The position numbers were made by a program, and so were the translations under genes. From contig NC_068561.1 of NCBI RefSeq assembly GCF_022201045.2, positions 19,966,501 through 20,030,500 on the forward strand: a DNA stretch of 64,000 bases. Reading direction: 5' to 3'. The notes under the pieces were generated by a model. The model was given only the letters and a program-made list of their open reading frames with translations. It ran no database searches and was not told where the DNA came from. The DNA comes from Citrus sinensis (Eukaryota; Streptophyta; Magnoliopsida; Sapindales; Rutaceae). Positions 1-12,200 of the stretch are shown here, in pieces (positions within the stretch are counted from its first letter, which is position 1; every line of letters begins with the position of its first letter).

Positions 1-503
1 GCAATTTATATTTATGCTGTAATGATGCTAATTGCTGATTAATGATGTGGGATTGGTGTTCACTTATATATTATTTTCAGTTTTAAATATGTTGTTGGTT
101 TTCAGGGCTTTAATCAAGAATGCACCTTTCATTTTCTTTTACTTTAGACCCAGTAATGATGTGTTTGTCATTTGCCCTTTTCAAATCAATACAACTTACT
201 AAGGCTGTGGCCTTTCATTATAACAATAAGATGGCCATAGTATTCTGACTTCCAAAAAGTTATATAGCCCTTCATATACTCAGACGTGGGAGTAACAAAT
301 TCTACGAGAGTTCCTTCTTTGTATCTGTATTTGTTTCAAACTTCAGCTCCTTCTCTCTCATGTGATTATCTGAATGAGCATTGATTGTGATATCATCATA
401 GGATAACATTACCTCCTTTTTCTTTTAGATTACAATTGTCAAATTCTGCCTTTGCTTTGTTTAAACTTGAGACTCAATTCTTTTAATGATTTGATGCTCA
501 TAG

Positions 504-3434
504 ATTGTCCGTTTTCGAGCTTTGGACAGACCAAAAGAAGATGCTTTTTGTCTAGAGTTGTAAGTATTTCCATTTCAAACCACTCCTGTAGGAGAATCCT
601 TTTTCGTGGGTTTAGTGTTTGTTCGGTATCTATAACCTTTCTATAATGTTATTACCTTTTTATAATATTCAAGGTCTAAGCAACATAGTTATGATGAGGT
701 TGTGGAAAGAGTGGCTCGAAAAATTGGTTTGGATGATCCATCCAAAATCAGGCTCACTCCTCATAACTGCTACTCACAGCAACCTAAGCCTCAACCCATT
801 AAATATCGAGGAGTTGAGCATCTGTCAGACATGTTAGTACACTACAATCAGGTAACTGACTCATCAAGCTTTTGGTATTCTTATTTTGTTTGTACTAATA
901 CACATTTTGACTACAAAGTTTTAGATATTCCTCTTCCAATGTTGTTTCTTTTTTGTGTTACAGACCTCTGACATTTTGTACTACGAAGTTTTAGATATTC
1001 CTCTTCCTGAATTGCAAGGTTTGAAAAATCTGAAAGTTGCATTCCATCATGCTACCAAGGATGAGGTATGTGCATGAGTAATTGATGTCTATCATCCCTT
1101 CTCTTTTGTCTTTAATATGAAACACTTTTATTCTTCATGTCCTTTTTTGTAAGCTTGTTTAATTAAACTGTTTCCAGGTGGTAATTCACAACATTAGATT
1201 ACCCAAACAGAGCACTGTAGGTGATGTGATTAATGAACTTAAAACAAAGGTAACTGTTGATTACTTGTGTTCCCTTACATTTGAAATTATTGCTTTAAGA
1301 TAATAAGTGTTGCATGCACTTTTATTGCTAATTTGGGTTCTCTCTATCAGTCATTTTTCTTGATGGAATCGCTCCCAATACATCAGAGTTATATTTCATT
1401 TCACTTTTTTACAATGTCTAATTTACCAGTTCGCTGACTTATGACATGTTCCCTTGTATGATTTAAGGAAATGCATCAAATTAGATTTATTTACCGACAA
1501 CTGCGCCCCTTTTTTTCCCTTCATTTGAGAAACAATTTATATGCAAATAGTATTGGGGAGTTTGCATGAGCTAGAAGTCTTATGTGATTCAACGCATATT
1601 TATGGCAAGGGTGATTTTGCATAATTTGTTTCGTTAGAGGCTATGTAGGCATCATAACCCCCCCCTTTTTTTTTTTTGCATACAATTCATTTTATTAAGT
1701 TGCGGAAGATTTACATATTGTGCACTTTGAAACAGGTGGAATTATCCCATCCAAATGCAGAACTAAGATTGCTTGAAGTTTTCTATCACAAGATATATAA
1801 GGTAATTAACTTACAATTGAAACTCGTTTGGCTTATGGGAATTCTTGTTAGATGATGGTTTTAATTTTTTCTCTACAACAATTTCCACTGGACAATTGCA
1901 TTAGTTTTGTATCTCATAATACTTGTATATCATCCATGCAGATCTTTGCCCCCAATGAAAAAATAGAGAATATAAATGATCAATACTGGACCCTTCGTGC
2001 AGAGGAGGCAAGTTTTTGTCACTATCTTTTCGTGTCTTTATTGGTCGCTATGGTGTTGTGCTCTCAGTTTCATTAATTATCTAGTTGATGTATTTAATGT
2101 CAGGATCTGCAATTTGGATTGATGTTTTTGTTATGTATATAGCTGATTTTGGTTTTAATGAGCAGAATTGACGTATGCTATATAGTGCTGGTCTGTTTAC
2201 TGACCTCATTTATATTGATTCAGATCCCAGAGGAAGAGAAGAACCTTGGTCCCAACGATCGCTTGATTCATGTTTACCACTTTACGAAAGAGTCTGCACA
2301 GAATCAAATGGTATTAAAATGCGAATAAATTGGTTATGCCCCTGCGGGCCTGCCCCCCCCCCCCCCCCCCCCCCCCCGCGGCCGCGGCCTGAAGACTTTT
2401 AATTGTCTATAGATTATTGGAATTTCTGAGATTCTTATACTGTTTCAAAATTTTGTCTTTCAACAGCAAGTACAAAATTTTGGGGAACCATTTTTCTTGG
2501 TTATCCATGAAGGTGAAACATTAGCCGAAGTTAAAGAGCGCATACAAAGGAAATTGCAAGTTCTTGATGAGGAGTTCTCTAAGGTATTTTTGCTTGGGTG
2601 TTATCATTTCATATTACTTGGGAATTCACTGGTGAATCATGTATTTGACATTGACCCTTTTCTCTTCTTTGCTTGGGCGTTATCATTTCACTTAGCTTGC
2701 TATTACTCATCTGTTCCAATATTGGATATGATTTTTCTTTTTGTGAATCCCTATTTATGTGTGTGCGCAATAAACTGACCATTTCATTCATCGTGTTATC
2801 TGGTTGATCAGTGGAAGTTTGCTTTCTTATCACTGGGTCGCCCAGAGTACCTTGCGGATACTGACACTGTTTTCAACCGTTTTCAGGTTTGTTTTCTTTC
2901 AATCATTTTTTTTTTCTTTTCTTTGGGTTTAGTGCCCTCCCGGATGTGAGTTCATTACATCTATTTTTATTTCAATATTTTCTGTAAGTTGAAGCTCTGT
3001 TTTGTTTCTTTCTTTCAACTTTTTTTTCCGTTTTCCTTAGAGACGAGACGTTTATGGTGCTTGGGAACAGTACCTTGGGCTGGAGCATTCTGATAATGCT
3101 CCCAAGAGAGCTTATTCCGTAAATCAGGTAATTTACTTCTATGCTCGCTATTGTTATGCGTCGTAATATGAACCAAAATATTATTTTTATCAGTGTTCAA
3201 TACTTGGACAACTCGTTCTGCAATTTATAGGACTCCTATACTCCCCATTCATATGGGTGCCTCAAACCATTTGGTTAATGTTGTAACAATTTGTTGGTGT
3301 TTGCTCGGTCTGTCTTGGTTTCTTGTAAAGCTAATTTTTTGTCGACAGACTAGAATAGTTAACCTTTTCTAAAAGTCATCTTCAAATTGCAGAACCGGCA
3401 CACATATGAGAAGCCCGTCAAAATATACAACTAA
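504..3434 (+). CDS. UBP12: Ubiquitin carboxyl-terminal hydrolase 12/13 (UBP12/UBP13), C-terminal part, partial at 5' end
   Basis: Deubiquitinating cysteine protease of the USP7 type; the Arabidopsis pair acts in circadian, flowering, immune and root-meristem control. Only the last 315 residues are here, so the MATH and catalytic USP domains lie to the left of the window. Exons: 504-559, 674-851, 964-1065, 1178-1249, 1736-1801, 1942-2007, 2224-2310, 2467-2583, 2812-2886, 3041-3127, 3393-3434; the phases join in frame throughout. The product runs from IVRFRALDRPKEDAF through VERVARKIGLDDPSKIRL and LLEVFYHKIYKIF to the terminus YEKPVKIYN, the USP7-like C-terminal ubiquitin-like domains that bind targets and activate the enzyme. 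All introns are GT-AG except the sixth (2008-2223), which needs a GC donor (gcaagt) to keep the conserved RAEE/IPEEEK junction. UBP12 and UBP13 are too alike to tell apart from this end. Family call is very sure. Confidence 0.96.
2353..2389. repeat. 25-nt C homopolymer followed by a GCGGCCGC-containing GC block inside a UBP12 intron
   Basis: Within the intron 2311-2466 there are 25 consecutive C, then twelve bases of pure G/C that include a NotI octamer. The surrounding intron is AT-rich. It may be a real mononucleotide repeat, or a tailing, linker or assembly artefact. Confidence 0.9.
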
Positions 3435-4777
3435 TGCAAGAGCCTATGATCCACCTACACATAAGCTGAGAAGAAAAACCTTCAATGCCTTGATGTAATT
3501 ATGTAATTGGGCAGGATTGACAATGAACAAATGATGGATTTGAAGGTACAAACAAGGCTCGCCTTGAGATGTTTCTGTGGGGCTCCATTGTTTGTTTGTG
3601 GGCTATATCTGTTTCTTTGATTGATGTGGGTGGGCAAGCAGAGATTTTAGTAGTGTGTTCTGTCATTGTCAACACAACCTGCATGAGATCTCTTTCGTTT
3701 TTTCCTGGCTTTAGGAAGACACCTTGCCTCCATGCTTTGAGAAGCTGGTTGTTTTTATGTATACAGCTCCAGTGTAATTTAGCAAGCAGTATATAAGAAG
3801 ATTTTGACGGGGATGTATACTGGGTATAGTTTGTTGCAGCTGATACTTAATTCTTCTTTTTTTGCCTTTTCGACCCTGTTCCTTCTTTCTGAGTTGATTT
3901 GGTATCTTCAGGATGAGCTTGTAAAATGGTCATTTTCAGTCTGCAATTCTGGGCTTAGTACTTACCAGCAGCAGTGCAGATTGCAATTTATAACACCTTC
4001 TTGAGCTTAATTACAAGTAGTCAGGATTCATCGTCCTTTTTTACAATAATAGTGCTATTCTCTCTATTTGAATGCACTTGCTTATTTATTGCTAAGCATT
4101 AGCTGATATGCTGAACGGAATAGTTTTAGCTGCATTTTTTTTTTCCCGTTAGGGCATTTCTAGGTACTTGGTCCTGTTATTTTAATCTAAGTAATGAAAC
4201 TATATTGTATTAATTTGTAAGATCCGTTCTCCGCTTTTGAACGTGCTTAAGAATGTGGTTTGTGGTGGAGCTATAACCTATTGTACAAATTTAATTTAAG
4301 CAATTAAATGTGGTTTAAATTCTAGGATGAGAATAATAAAAATAAGTCATGAGTCGAGTTATTTTAATCTAAGTAATGAAATTATAATTGTATTAATTTG
4401 TACAAGATAAATTTTTAGAAGATTTTACTCAAAATTAGAATAAATAAGTAAAAACTGGAGGTTATTAGTTTTACTGCATGTTGTGTATTCTTAAAATAAT
4501 TACTTGTTTCCATTTCTACTCCTAAATAATGTTTAATAGATCACTTAACAACTCAAATAAACTAGTCAGTTTTAGTGCATGTTGTGTATACTTAAAATAG
4601 TTACTTATTTCCAATTCTGTTCCTAAATAATTTTTAATACTCACTTAACGACTGAAATAAATTATGTATGGCAAAAATAATTTGATAACATAAAATCCAC
4701 AACAATTCTAAACATTTGCTCGGTTTAATGTGTTCTGCTGACTTGATCAAAGAATCCAATTGAGTCGATATATTCTA
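3435..4777. other. UBP12 3' UTR and short convergent spacer to SKA3
   Basis: UBP12 reads rightward into this interval and SKA3 reads leftward into it, so the two genes converge. The first 700-800 bases have mixed composition and are probably UBP12 3' UTR. After about 4200 the sequence is AT-rich. A diverged duplication can be seen around 4430-4530 and 4560-4650: both parts carry a TTTAGTGCATGTTGTGTAT-like phrase followed by CTTAAAATA. No coding potential was recognised. Confidence 0.6.
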
Positions 4778-7599
4778 TTAACAAAGTCGGTAGGATATCA
4801 CACCATCAATAGTCTCAACAACAAGCCGATTCAAACGCATGAGAAGCAGCAGATAAACCCTAGCTTTAGGCCCTGAGACAACCAAATAACAGCAGAAAAC
4901 AATTTCAGACCAAAAGAAATCTGGAACTGAAAATTTAACTTGGAAATAAACTTGAAAGCTCTATGACATAATGACAAGTGAATTAATGGAAGTATTAGCA
5001 TGTGTAGGCAGCAAAGTTAAGATTATGAATGCAGAAGTAATTATATTTGGCTGAAAACGCATACCTAATCCCAGAGATGTAATTTCATCCTGAAGAAAAT
5101 AGCTATATCCTTTGGCTCTCTCTTTCTGGCTCAAGCTTGAGTTGATCTTATCAACAGCAGCCAGCAGATCCTACAAGTCAACAAATCATGGATACAATCA
5201 TAGAAGCTATATGCTATGAAATCCCAGACAAGACTATTCAAATATTAAGGATATACAACATTGTTTAGAACTATTGAATTTTAAATTAATGGAAACTTCT
5301 TGATATATCTGTAAACAGGAACTTCAGTTCTTCGGTCTGGCCGCCCAGGGCATAGCTTGTTTAGGACCAGGGCCTGTCCCATTACTGTCCATAGCTCATT
5401 AAGTGGTAAGAGAAAGACACGAAATACTTATTGGACATGAAAGCAAAGCAAAGCAGCATAATGTGATGGGCCGCCCAAAATTTCAGCCCAAGTGTCCAAA
5501 ATTTTAGGCCCAAGGGCCCAAATTTAAGCTAAGGTGTGCTGGCCTGGTCCAATTCTAAAATTTTCCAGCACACTGCTGTCCAAGTGCCATGTTTGCTGCG
5601 AAAGATACTCATCCCATGACAATAAGATACTTTAGCCTAAGCCTCAATGCATTTTCAATAATTTGAATCAACAAGCCTTATAAGCAACTTCCAAAACTAG
5701 GGCATTTCTTAATGGTTATCTAATATTTCCAAAACCAAATGCAAAAGCCATTTCTTGTACCCCTGCACAAATGATTCATGGAATCTCTATTTACGGAAAT
5801 GCATCACTCAAATACACCAGTTTCATCACATAAACTTCACGTCATGCAGTTTCATCACATAAACTTCATACCTCCCATGGTGCTAGGCTCTTCATGTAGG
5901 AAGGAAGGCTTTCATAATCAACTTTTGATACCTTTATTATGGGGCCAGAAGCTTCAAATGACTTTGGCTTGTCTTTCTGTTCACCTATATTCACAATAAA
6001 TGATAAATACAATGTGACTAGGCCTGTCATTGTAACAAGACTCTTTAAATTGATTTGGTGCTTTTTAATCTACCTTTAATTTTTGCAGCACGTTGACACT
6101 GATCCTTCATGTCCAGTTTGTCCCCATAAGATCTAAGATTGAAGGCTTTTAGGAAAGGAGTTAAAAGAACCTTGCACAATATAAGTAACATTCCAGGCTC
6201 AAAACTTACTTCATTGGTTTTTGAATACCGATATCTGGATCATCAGTCTTATTGTCACCTGTAGAGAAAGAAAGAAAGATATGACTGTCGATCAAAAAAT
6301 TAGGAATGTAAAAGCTATTAGTCTAATATCTAACCTAACTGTAATTGCATTAAGAAGTTTGGCTGTGGTATCAACCAACTGAAACTCGTCACAACTAGTG
6401 TTCTTTAAAGTAATGTGCTAGTCATGATGCAATTGTTGCTAACCTTCAGATGCTAAAGTGGCGAGACAAACATCTGAAAGCCCAAGGTTCTTTAAACTCA
6501 GTGATTCATCAAGTCTAAGAAATGTCAAGGAAACAAAAACGTTTACGTCAATAAGATTTGCCATTAGTTATTAACGTGCATTGTCAGCCATTTTTCAACA
6601 TTCTATGAAAATAATTTCAACTCCATACACCCTTCAGTTACTATGATAATAGAGGAGCAAAAGATTAAAATTCCAAGCTGGCATCAAATGCAACTTAATG
6701 TCACTGAGTGGTATCTCAGATTCTCATCACCTCGTGTTCCCAAAATCCCAATGAAGAACTAGATTCAATTGATTAGAGGAGAAAAAGAAGTATATCCTAT
6801 GACCCTTTTCTCATCCCTTGTTTAAGTAAGTTAACAAAACTTTTCACGCCATTATAAACAAGATATGCAAATGTATAAAAAAGTGATCACATCAATGCTG
6901 ATTCAAAATTATAAAACAAGGATACAGAGGGTCCTCATCCAAGCTCTTCATGAACGATCGTGCCACAGAAGCAGGTGACCGTGCATCCACACCATCCTTT
7001 GAACCTAACCCAAATGTTGTCGACAAACTGGAATCCTCATCTTCATCATCAACCTCAAGTTCTAATCACAGAACCACACACAAAAAAATGATAATACTAA
7101 ATAAAAAGGACATAATTTTGAAGAATTACGTTGATAAATGGAAATAATTGTAAGCAAAGCTAACTCAATTGACAGCCTCTAGTGTCCTAAACGAATCAAA
7201 ATTTAATTTTTTAATTCGAATTTAATATTATAGAAGAGGGGAAAAAATAAATAAATAGAGAGCGAATCAGCGAAAGTGTTACATACCGGGAACATAACCG
7301 AAGCCTTTGAGGCGATCCTGGAGCTCAAGAAGATTTGTTTGGTTGTTTTTGTAAACTTCACTGCAGTGTCCTAACAACTCCTCAAACGACACCGTACCGA
7401 AGGACATCGAGTCGAGCAAATTCACATCGCTGGTGAGGCATGTGACGCGGCGGCTCAGGCATTGTACGAACGTCGACGACGCTGAATCCAGAGGAATCGG
7501 ACGCCGCTGGACCGATTCCTTTAAAGCTTGGCAGCTACCTTCAAGATGATTGCAGAAACATCCTAAGCTTTTGCTCAGATTTGAGATATTTTCGTCCAT
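4778..7599 (-). CDS. SKA3: Spindle and kinetochore-associated protein 3 (SKA3) homologue
   Basis: Plant counterpart of SKA3, part of the SKA complex that couples kinetochores to depolymerising microtubules in mitosis. Eight exons on the minus strand: 7599-7287, 7061-6926, 6514-6444, 6258-6210, 6132-6074, 5984-5872, 5170-5065, 4872-4778. They sum to 942 nt, 313 residues, with every phase matching. The N-terminal exon has the SKA3 pattern: an early Cys-rich helix (SLGCFCNHLEG), then LTSDVNLLDSM, then ELQDRLKGFGYVP, which parallels the DVN...YGYSP layout of animal SKA3. A linker rich in Asp, Glu and Ser follows (EVDDEDEDSSLS). The C-terminus (LPSYMKSLAPWEDLLAAVDK ... LVVETIDGVISYRLC) resembles the winged C-terminal part of plant SKA3-like proteins. 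The start is the first ATG of exon 1. Identification rests on pattern recall, so moderately high confidence in the name and high in the gene structure. Confidence 0.85.
5818..5870. repeat. 29-bp tandem duplication next to a SKA3 splice donor
   Basis: Two adjacent copies of a unit beginning CAGTTTCATCACATAAACTT start at 5818 and 5847. The second runs to the first base beyond the donor of SKA3 intron 6 (gtatga on the minus strand, 5871-5866). The duplication lies in the intron just downstream of exon 6 and did not change the coding sequence. Confidence 0.85.
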
Positions 7600-9215
7600 T
7601 CTATTTTTTTCTTGCCTCTGTCAAGACCTACAGTTTAATTTGGAAACGAAAGATTCACTTACGATTATAACTCGTTTTGGATGTGCAATGACTGGAGCGC
7701 CTATCCTTGGCGGGAAACAAAACCTTGAAGGAAAGCACTCTTTTATTTTAAATTTTCAATTATCTCCCTTTTTGCGTATTTGAAGTTGGAATTTTCCTTT
7801 TCATAAACGGGTGTGGTAGTGGTACGATATGTCTTTAAAAAAAAGGAAAATGTGTTTAAATTTTATTTGTGATTTAATTTTAAAAAATAATTTTAACTAA
7901 GATTCTTAATTAAAATAAATTTTAATTGTTTTTCCCAAAAAGTAAAAACAAAGAAAATTACCAGGCTATATGTATGGTGTTTAGTTACCTTGTGAGGGGA
8001 GTTTTGATTTTCATTATGTGAAAACAAATCGAATAATTGTTTGGTAAAATGAATTACAAAATACAACTTTTCACTTTTTACTCATGAAGTTAGAAAATAA
8101 TGTTTTTATAGTTTATTGAATTATAGAAAAATAAACAGTGAAACAGCCGTTGTTAATTTCTCTCTCCTTAAAAAAAATGCGTATTTATTTATTTTCACTC
8201 TTTTTTTTTTCCATTGATTCATGTTCTTTGGAATAAGGCAAACTTTTCCCATATGATTTCATGGTAAAAACTGGTAGGCTTATGAAAGGGAGAGCACATC
8301 AACTTATTTTTGTATCTCTATCTCCATTTTTTTCCATAATTATAAAGTTATAATTCAAATTAAATTGGGCTTTGCATGAATGAACGTTGTTGATGAGATA
8401 AATTAAAAAAATTAAGATTATAATGGAGTGTTGTTCTTGTTAATTATTTCTTTTATTTTTTACCTAATTAAAAAAATTGATAAAAGAGAATGGATACAAG
8501 CCATAGAATTTTCATATATTTAGAATATGAGTTTTATAAAATTATGTAAAAACATGTACTCAAATTTTAAAAATAATAAACAAAAAATCATTTTCCTTTT
8601 CGTTTTTGTTTTATGAAAACATATTCAAAAACAATAGCGGACGTTCTATTTCTCATATTTTTTATATTGTTTTCATATAATACGTGTTTCAAAAAGTTTT
8701 GTTTCTCTGAAGTCTTGAAGCGCCTGTGGCGGGATCGCTACTTTCATTTTTCTTTTGGGATAATATCATCCGAGTCCCTGAATTTTCATATTTTCTCTCT
8801 GTAGGTCCGACAAAATTGTTTTATTTCAATAAAGGTCAGGGACCTTACTCAAACACGTGAATAGAACAATGTCCTTAATCGAAAAATTATGAAAAATCTC
8901 TGAGATACCCTTTTTCCATTTTTCATTTTTATTTAATACATCACAGCTGCACCTTAGCTTGTTGAGGTTAAAGGAAAGAAAGGGCCTTCGGTTCAGTTTG
9001 TATACACTTCTATAACAATTTACATCAACTCATAAAGTTAACTCTTCTGTATTTCATGGATTTGATTACAATTTACAGCAACTTTAAACAGAATGTACCT
9101 TAAGATTACACTGCATAAAGCCCCAAAAAAAGGGGATTGACATTGCTACTGTTTATGTACAATGCAAAAGTCTCCTCTCATCTATTATTTGCACGTTAAT
9201 CTTTTCGGTAAAAAT
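7600..9215. other. SKA3 upstream region and AMP1 3' UTR
   Basis: SKA3 and AMP1 are head to tail, so this holds the SKA3 promoter (right of 7599) and the AMP1 3' UTR (left of 9216). Most of it is AT-rich with long T and A runs. Around 8755-8900 the wording (tccctgaattttcatat, caggtcc-like phrases) suggests an old unclassified repeat. No gene was recognised. Confidence 0.5.
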
Positions 9216-12200
9216 TCAGGTTAGCTCCCCTCTAAGAGCACTGGCTGCTCTTTGAATGGCTCTCGCAACTCTCCAGACCTCATGTTGAATTAGAGCCTCC
9301 CCGTCTTTCTTGCTCATACTTGTCGATTGAGAAATAGCATCCGCTATTCCAGGAAAGCAGCTCAGTTTGCTTTCGTATTCACCATGAGGTCCATAAATCT
9401 ACAAAAACGATAAGTGTCACCATCATTAGAGCTTGACATAGACGCTCAATGGCTAGTAATAACAAACCGACAATCTTTTTTATCAAGTTGAATTTGGATA
9501 GATTCTGTCAATTGAGAAAGACGAGAAGTTTACATTAATAGAAGGAAGAGACAGCGATTGCAAATTTCTCTCTCATTCTCAAAATAACCCGAAAAGTCTG
9601 AAAAGAAGCTGCTCCTTTTAAAAGCATCGGTTCAATTGTATGAGCACATGTATGAAGCTAATCTACTAATATAGATGTCAATCTAGGACCATATATTTTC
9701 TTGATATTGTTTTGAAACAGAAATCCAGGATATACTGTAAACCATCACCCTTTTTTGAAATCGGTCTAGCTGTATTAAGGGATAGGAAAGAACTTACAAG
9801 ATGTTTGAACCACTGCCTTCCTTGAAGCCCATCAGTGTCCAGGAAACCTCTTTCTGCAAGCATCAGCCGATCATTCAAATCATGAATTTTCAAGATTTCA
9901 ACACCACCCAAATGTTCTTGCTCTCTTAACCTCTGCAGTCACAATGTAAAAGTGATTAGATGATAGAAACTTTCCATAGGAAAATTTTGCGACCTTTTGA
10001 ACTAATTAATTCCAATAAGATTTTCCAGATCTCACCTTTGCTTCATTTTGAGCGTCTTTAGCTGCAGAGGTTAGATCCTTAATTGCCGCAGTTAAAGGAT
10101 CCAAAGATATCCTCTGATCCAACAAGTTGCTCAAGATGTCTTTATTCTCCTGTCACAGTTCAGAAGGAATAAGCAATAGAATATTAAGTTCGTGATGCCC
10201 CGGAAGCACAACAGTGGCTCTAGATTTAGACAAATTTTATTACACAGTAACGCAGTGTTCCATATACCAACCTTTTCAAAACTACAGGCCTTCACTTACA
10301 TGTGATCAGTATTCTTTTTCTTCCATTTAATGAATGATCGTTGTTAGAATAACTTTTATTCAGCTTAAAACATCTCATCTAAACCATCAGCAACAGACAT
10401 GACCATAAATTCTTGAACCATCCTTCGACAAAATACATCTAGACCCAATCATCTAAGTCAAAACTCAAATTTTAATGATTTGTATTAACTAAATTCACAA
10501 CATCTCAGTGCCAAAAAAGAAAGAAAGAAAGAAAGCAAAATTAAAAAAAAAAACCATTAAATTAAATGTTAATTAAGAACCATATATTTCAGGGGTAGAA
10601 AACAGGAAAGAACTTGAATAACCAGTCTTGAAATAACTATGAGAAGACAAGATGCATACCTGTAACTGATCTGAGTAAGAGAGGAAATTGAATGGCAAAA
10701 TTGAATCATCGGCCAAGTGAAGGGCCAGAAGCCCCCAAACTCCAGCAACTAAAACATAGAACAAAAATGTAATGTGTGATGAAGAAATTTTTGAGTAAAT
10801 ACTTTATTGATAAGTATTTTTGAGCAAAATATCTTATATGGCAACAGGTGAAAAGGTTGGAAAGCTAACCAGCCACATGCCGATGAAACAAAGGATCTGC
10901 ATGGCCTACAATCCAGGTGTATGTATCAAGGGCAGTGTGATAGACAGGAAAATCTGAAAAACAAGAGATCCTTGTATTACAACTGTATGGCCTTAAAAAC
11001 TATAGTCTGTTACTCAAATTAGATGACAACATTCAAATTAGAAGTTGCCACTAACTCTAACCAAAATGATGGGTATAAACAGGGCACTATTCAAATCCTC
11101 CACTGGCGCGGAGGATGAAAAAAATAAGTAAAAACACTGTTTGATTGCACTCGACAAACACAAAAAAGTGACAGCTTTTTATATTATATTATTACACAAT
11201 TTAACACCAGATCGTCTCATCCCCAAATGTAACCAAATATTTCCATTAAAGGATGTAGAAAATGAGAGCCAAACCTTTTCCATAGTACATATCAACAGAA
11301 GGGACCCCAGCATGCTGCACAAAAGAAGCAAAATCCGAATCCACTCCACCAAGTCTTTGGATCTGCAATTAGGGGGGGAAAAAAGGCTCACATATCCTGG
11401 ATAAGTTTCCATCTCCCAAAAAAAAAAGGGCAAAAAGCACAGAAGATTGACCACAGCACACCCGCTAGTCCTGCAAACCCTAGGGTGTCTTACACTAGTG
11501 AATCAATAGGAAGTCACAGAAAGACAATGCATAAGATTCAAAAGTGTATGCACATATAATCATATAAAAAGAAGCCTTACATTGAAGATTCTGTTTGGAG
11601 CTGACCACTGATCATATAATGTTCCACTCTCTGATTCAGGATCTTTTACCTGAAATCGATATGAATGTTAGTTGATCCGTATGTTAAGCCAGTTGATAAT
11701 TGAAGACTAATTTAAACATTTTGAAATCATAGTCAATTATTCTTCCCCAACTTACCATTTTTGTGACCTCAATAAGAATATCATCTAGCTGAGGAGTTGC
11801 CCCGGCAAAGAATCCTGGCCCTTGAACTGCACAATCTACATTAAGGTAGGCCACAGCTTTGGCACCCAGATTCACAAGGTTTTCTTCAACCCACTCAGTG
11901 GATCCAATCTGAAAGCAGAATAAAAGGGACCAATACAATAACTTCATTCAGGGTGTAAGCACAAAAATGTTCCACTGAAAAATCCTTGTTTGATTTAATA
12001 ACTAGCAAAAACAGGCAGATTTTATAGCATGCATATAGGGATATTAACAAGAGTGGGGCCCCACGACTCCCTCTGCTCATCACCAGTCAGCACACAAAAT
12101 ATAACAGTTTGTTCTTTCAACAATTACAGCCAGGTCACTGACTACTGAACTGCATCACAGTTAAGATCAGTGCAGCAGCCATTCAGAAGAAAGTAAAATA

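Noticed and set aside
6950-7147. 65-codon plus-strand frame (Ser-rich)
   Set aside because: It is the antisense shadow of SKA3 exon 2, whose minus-strand frame joins its neighbours in phase.
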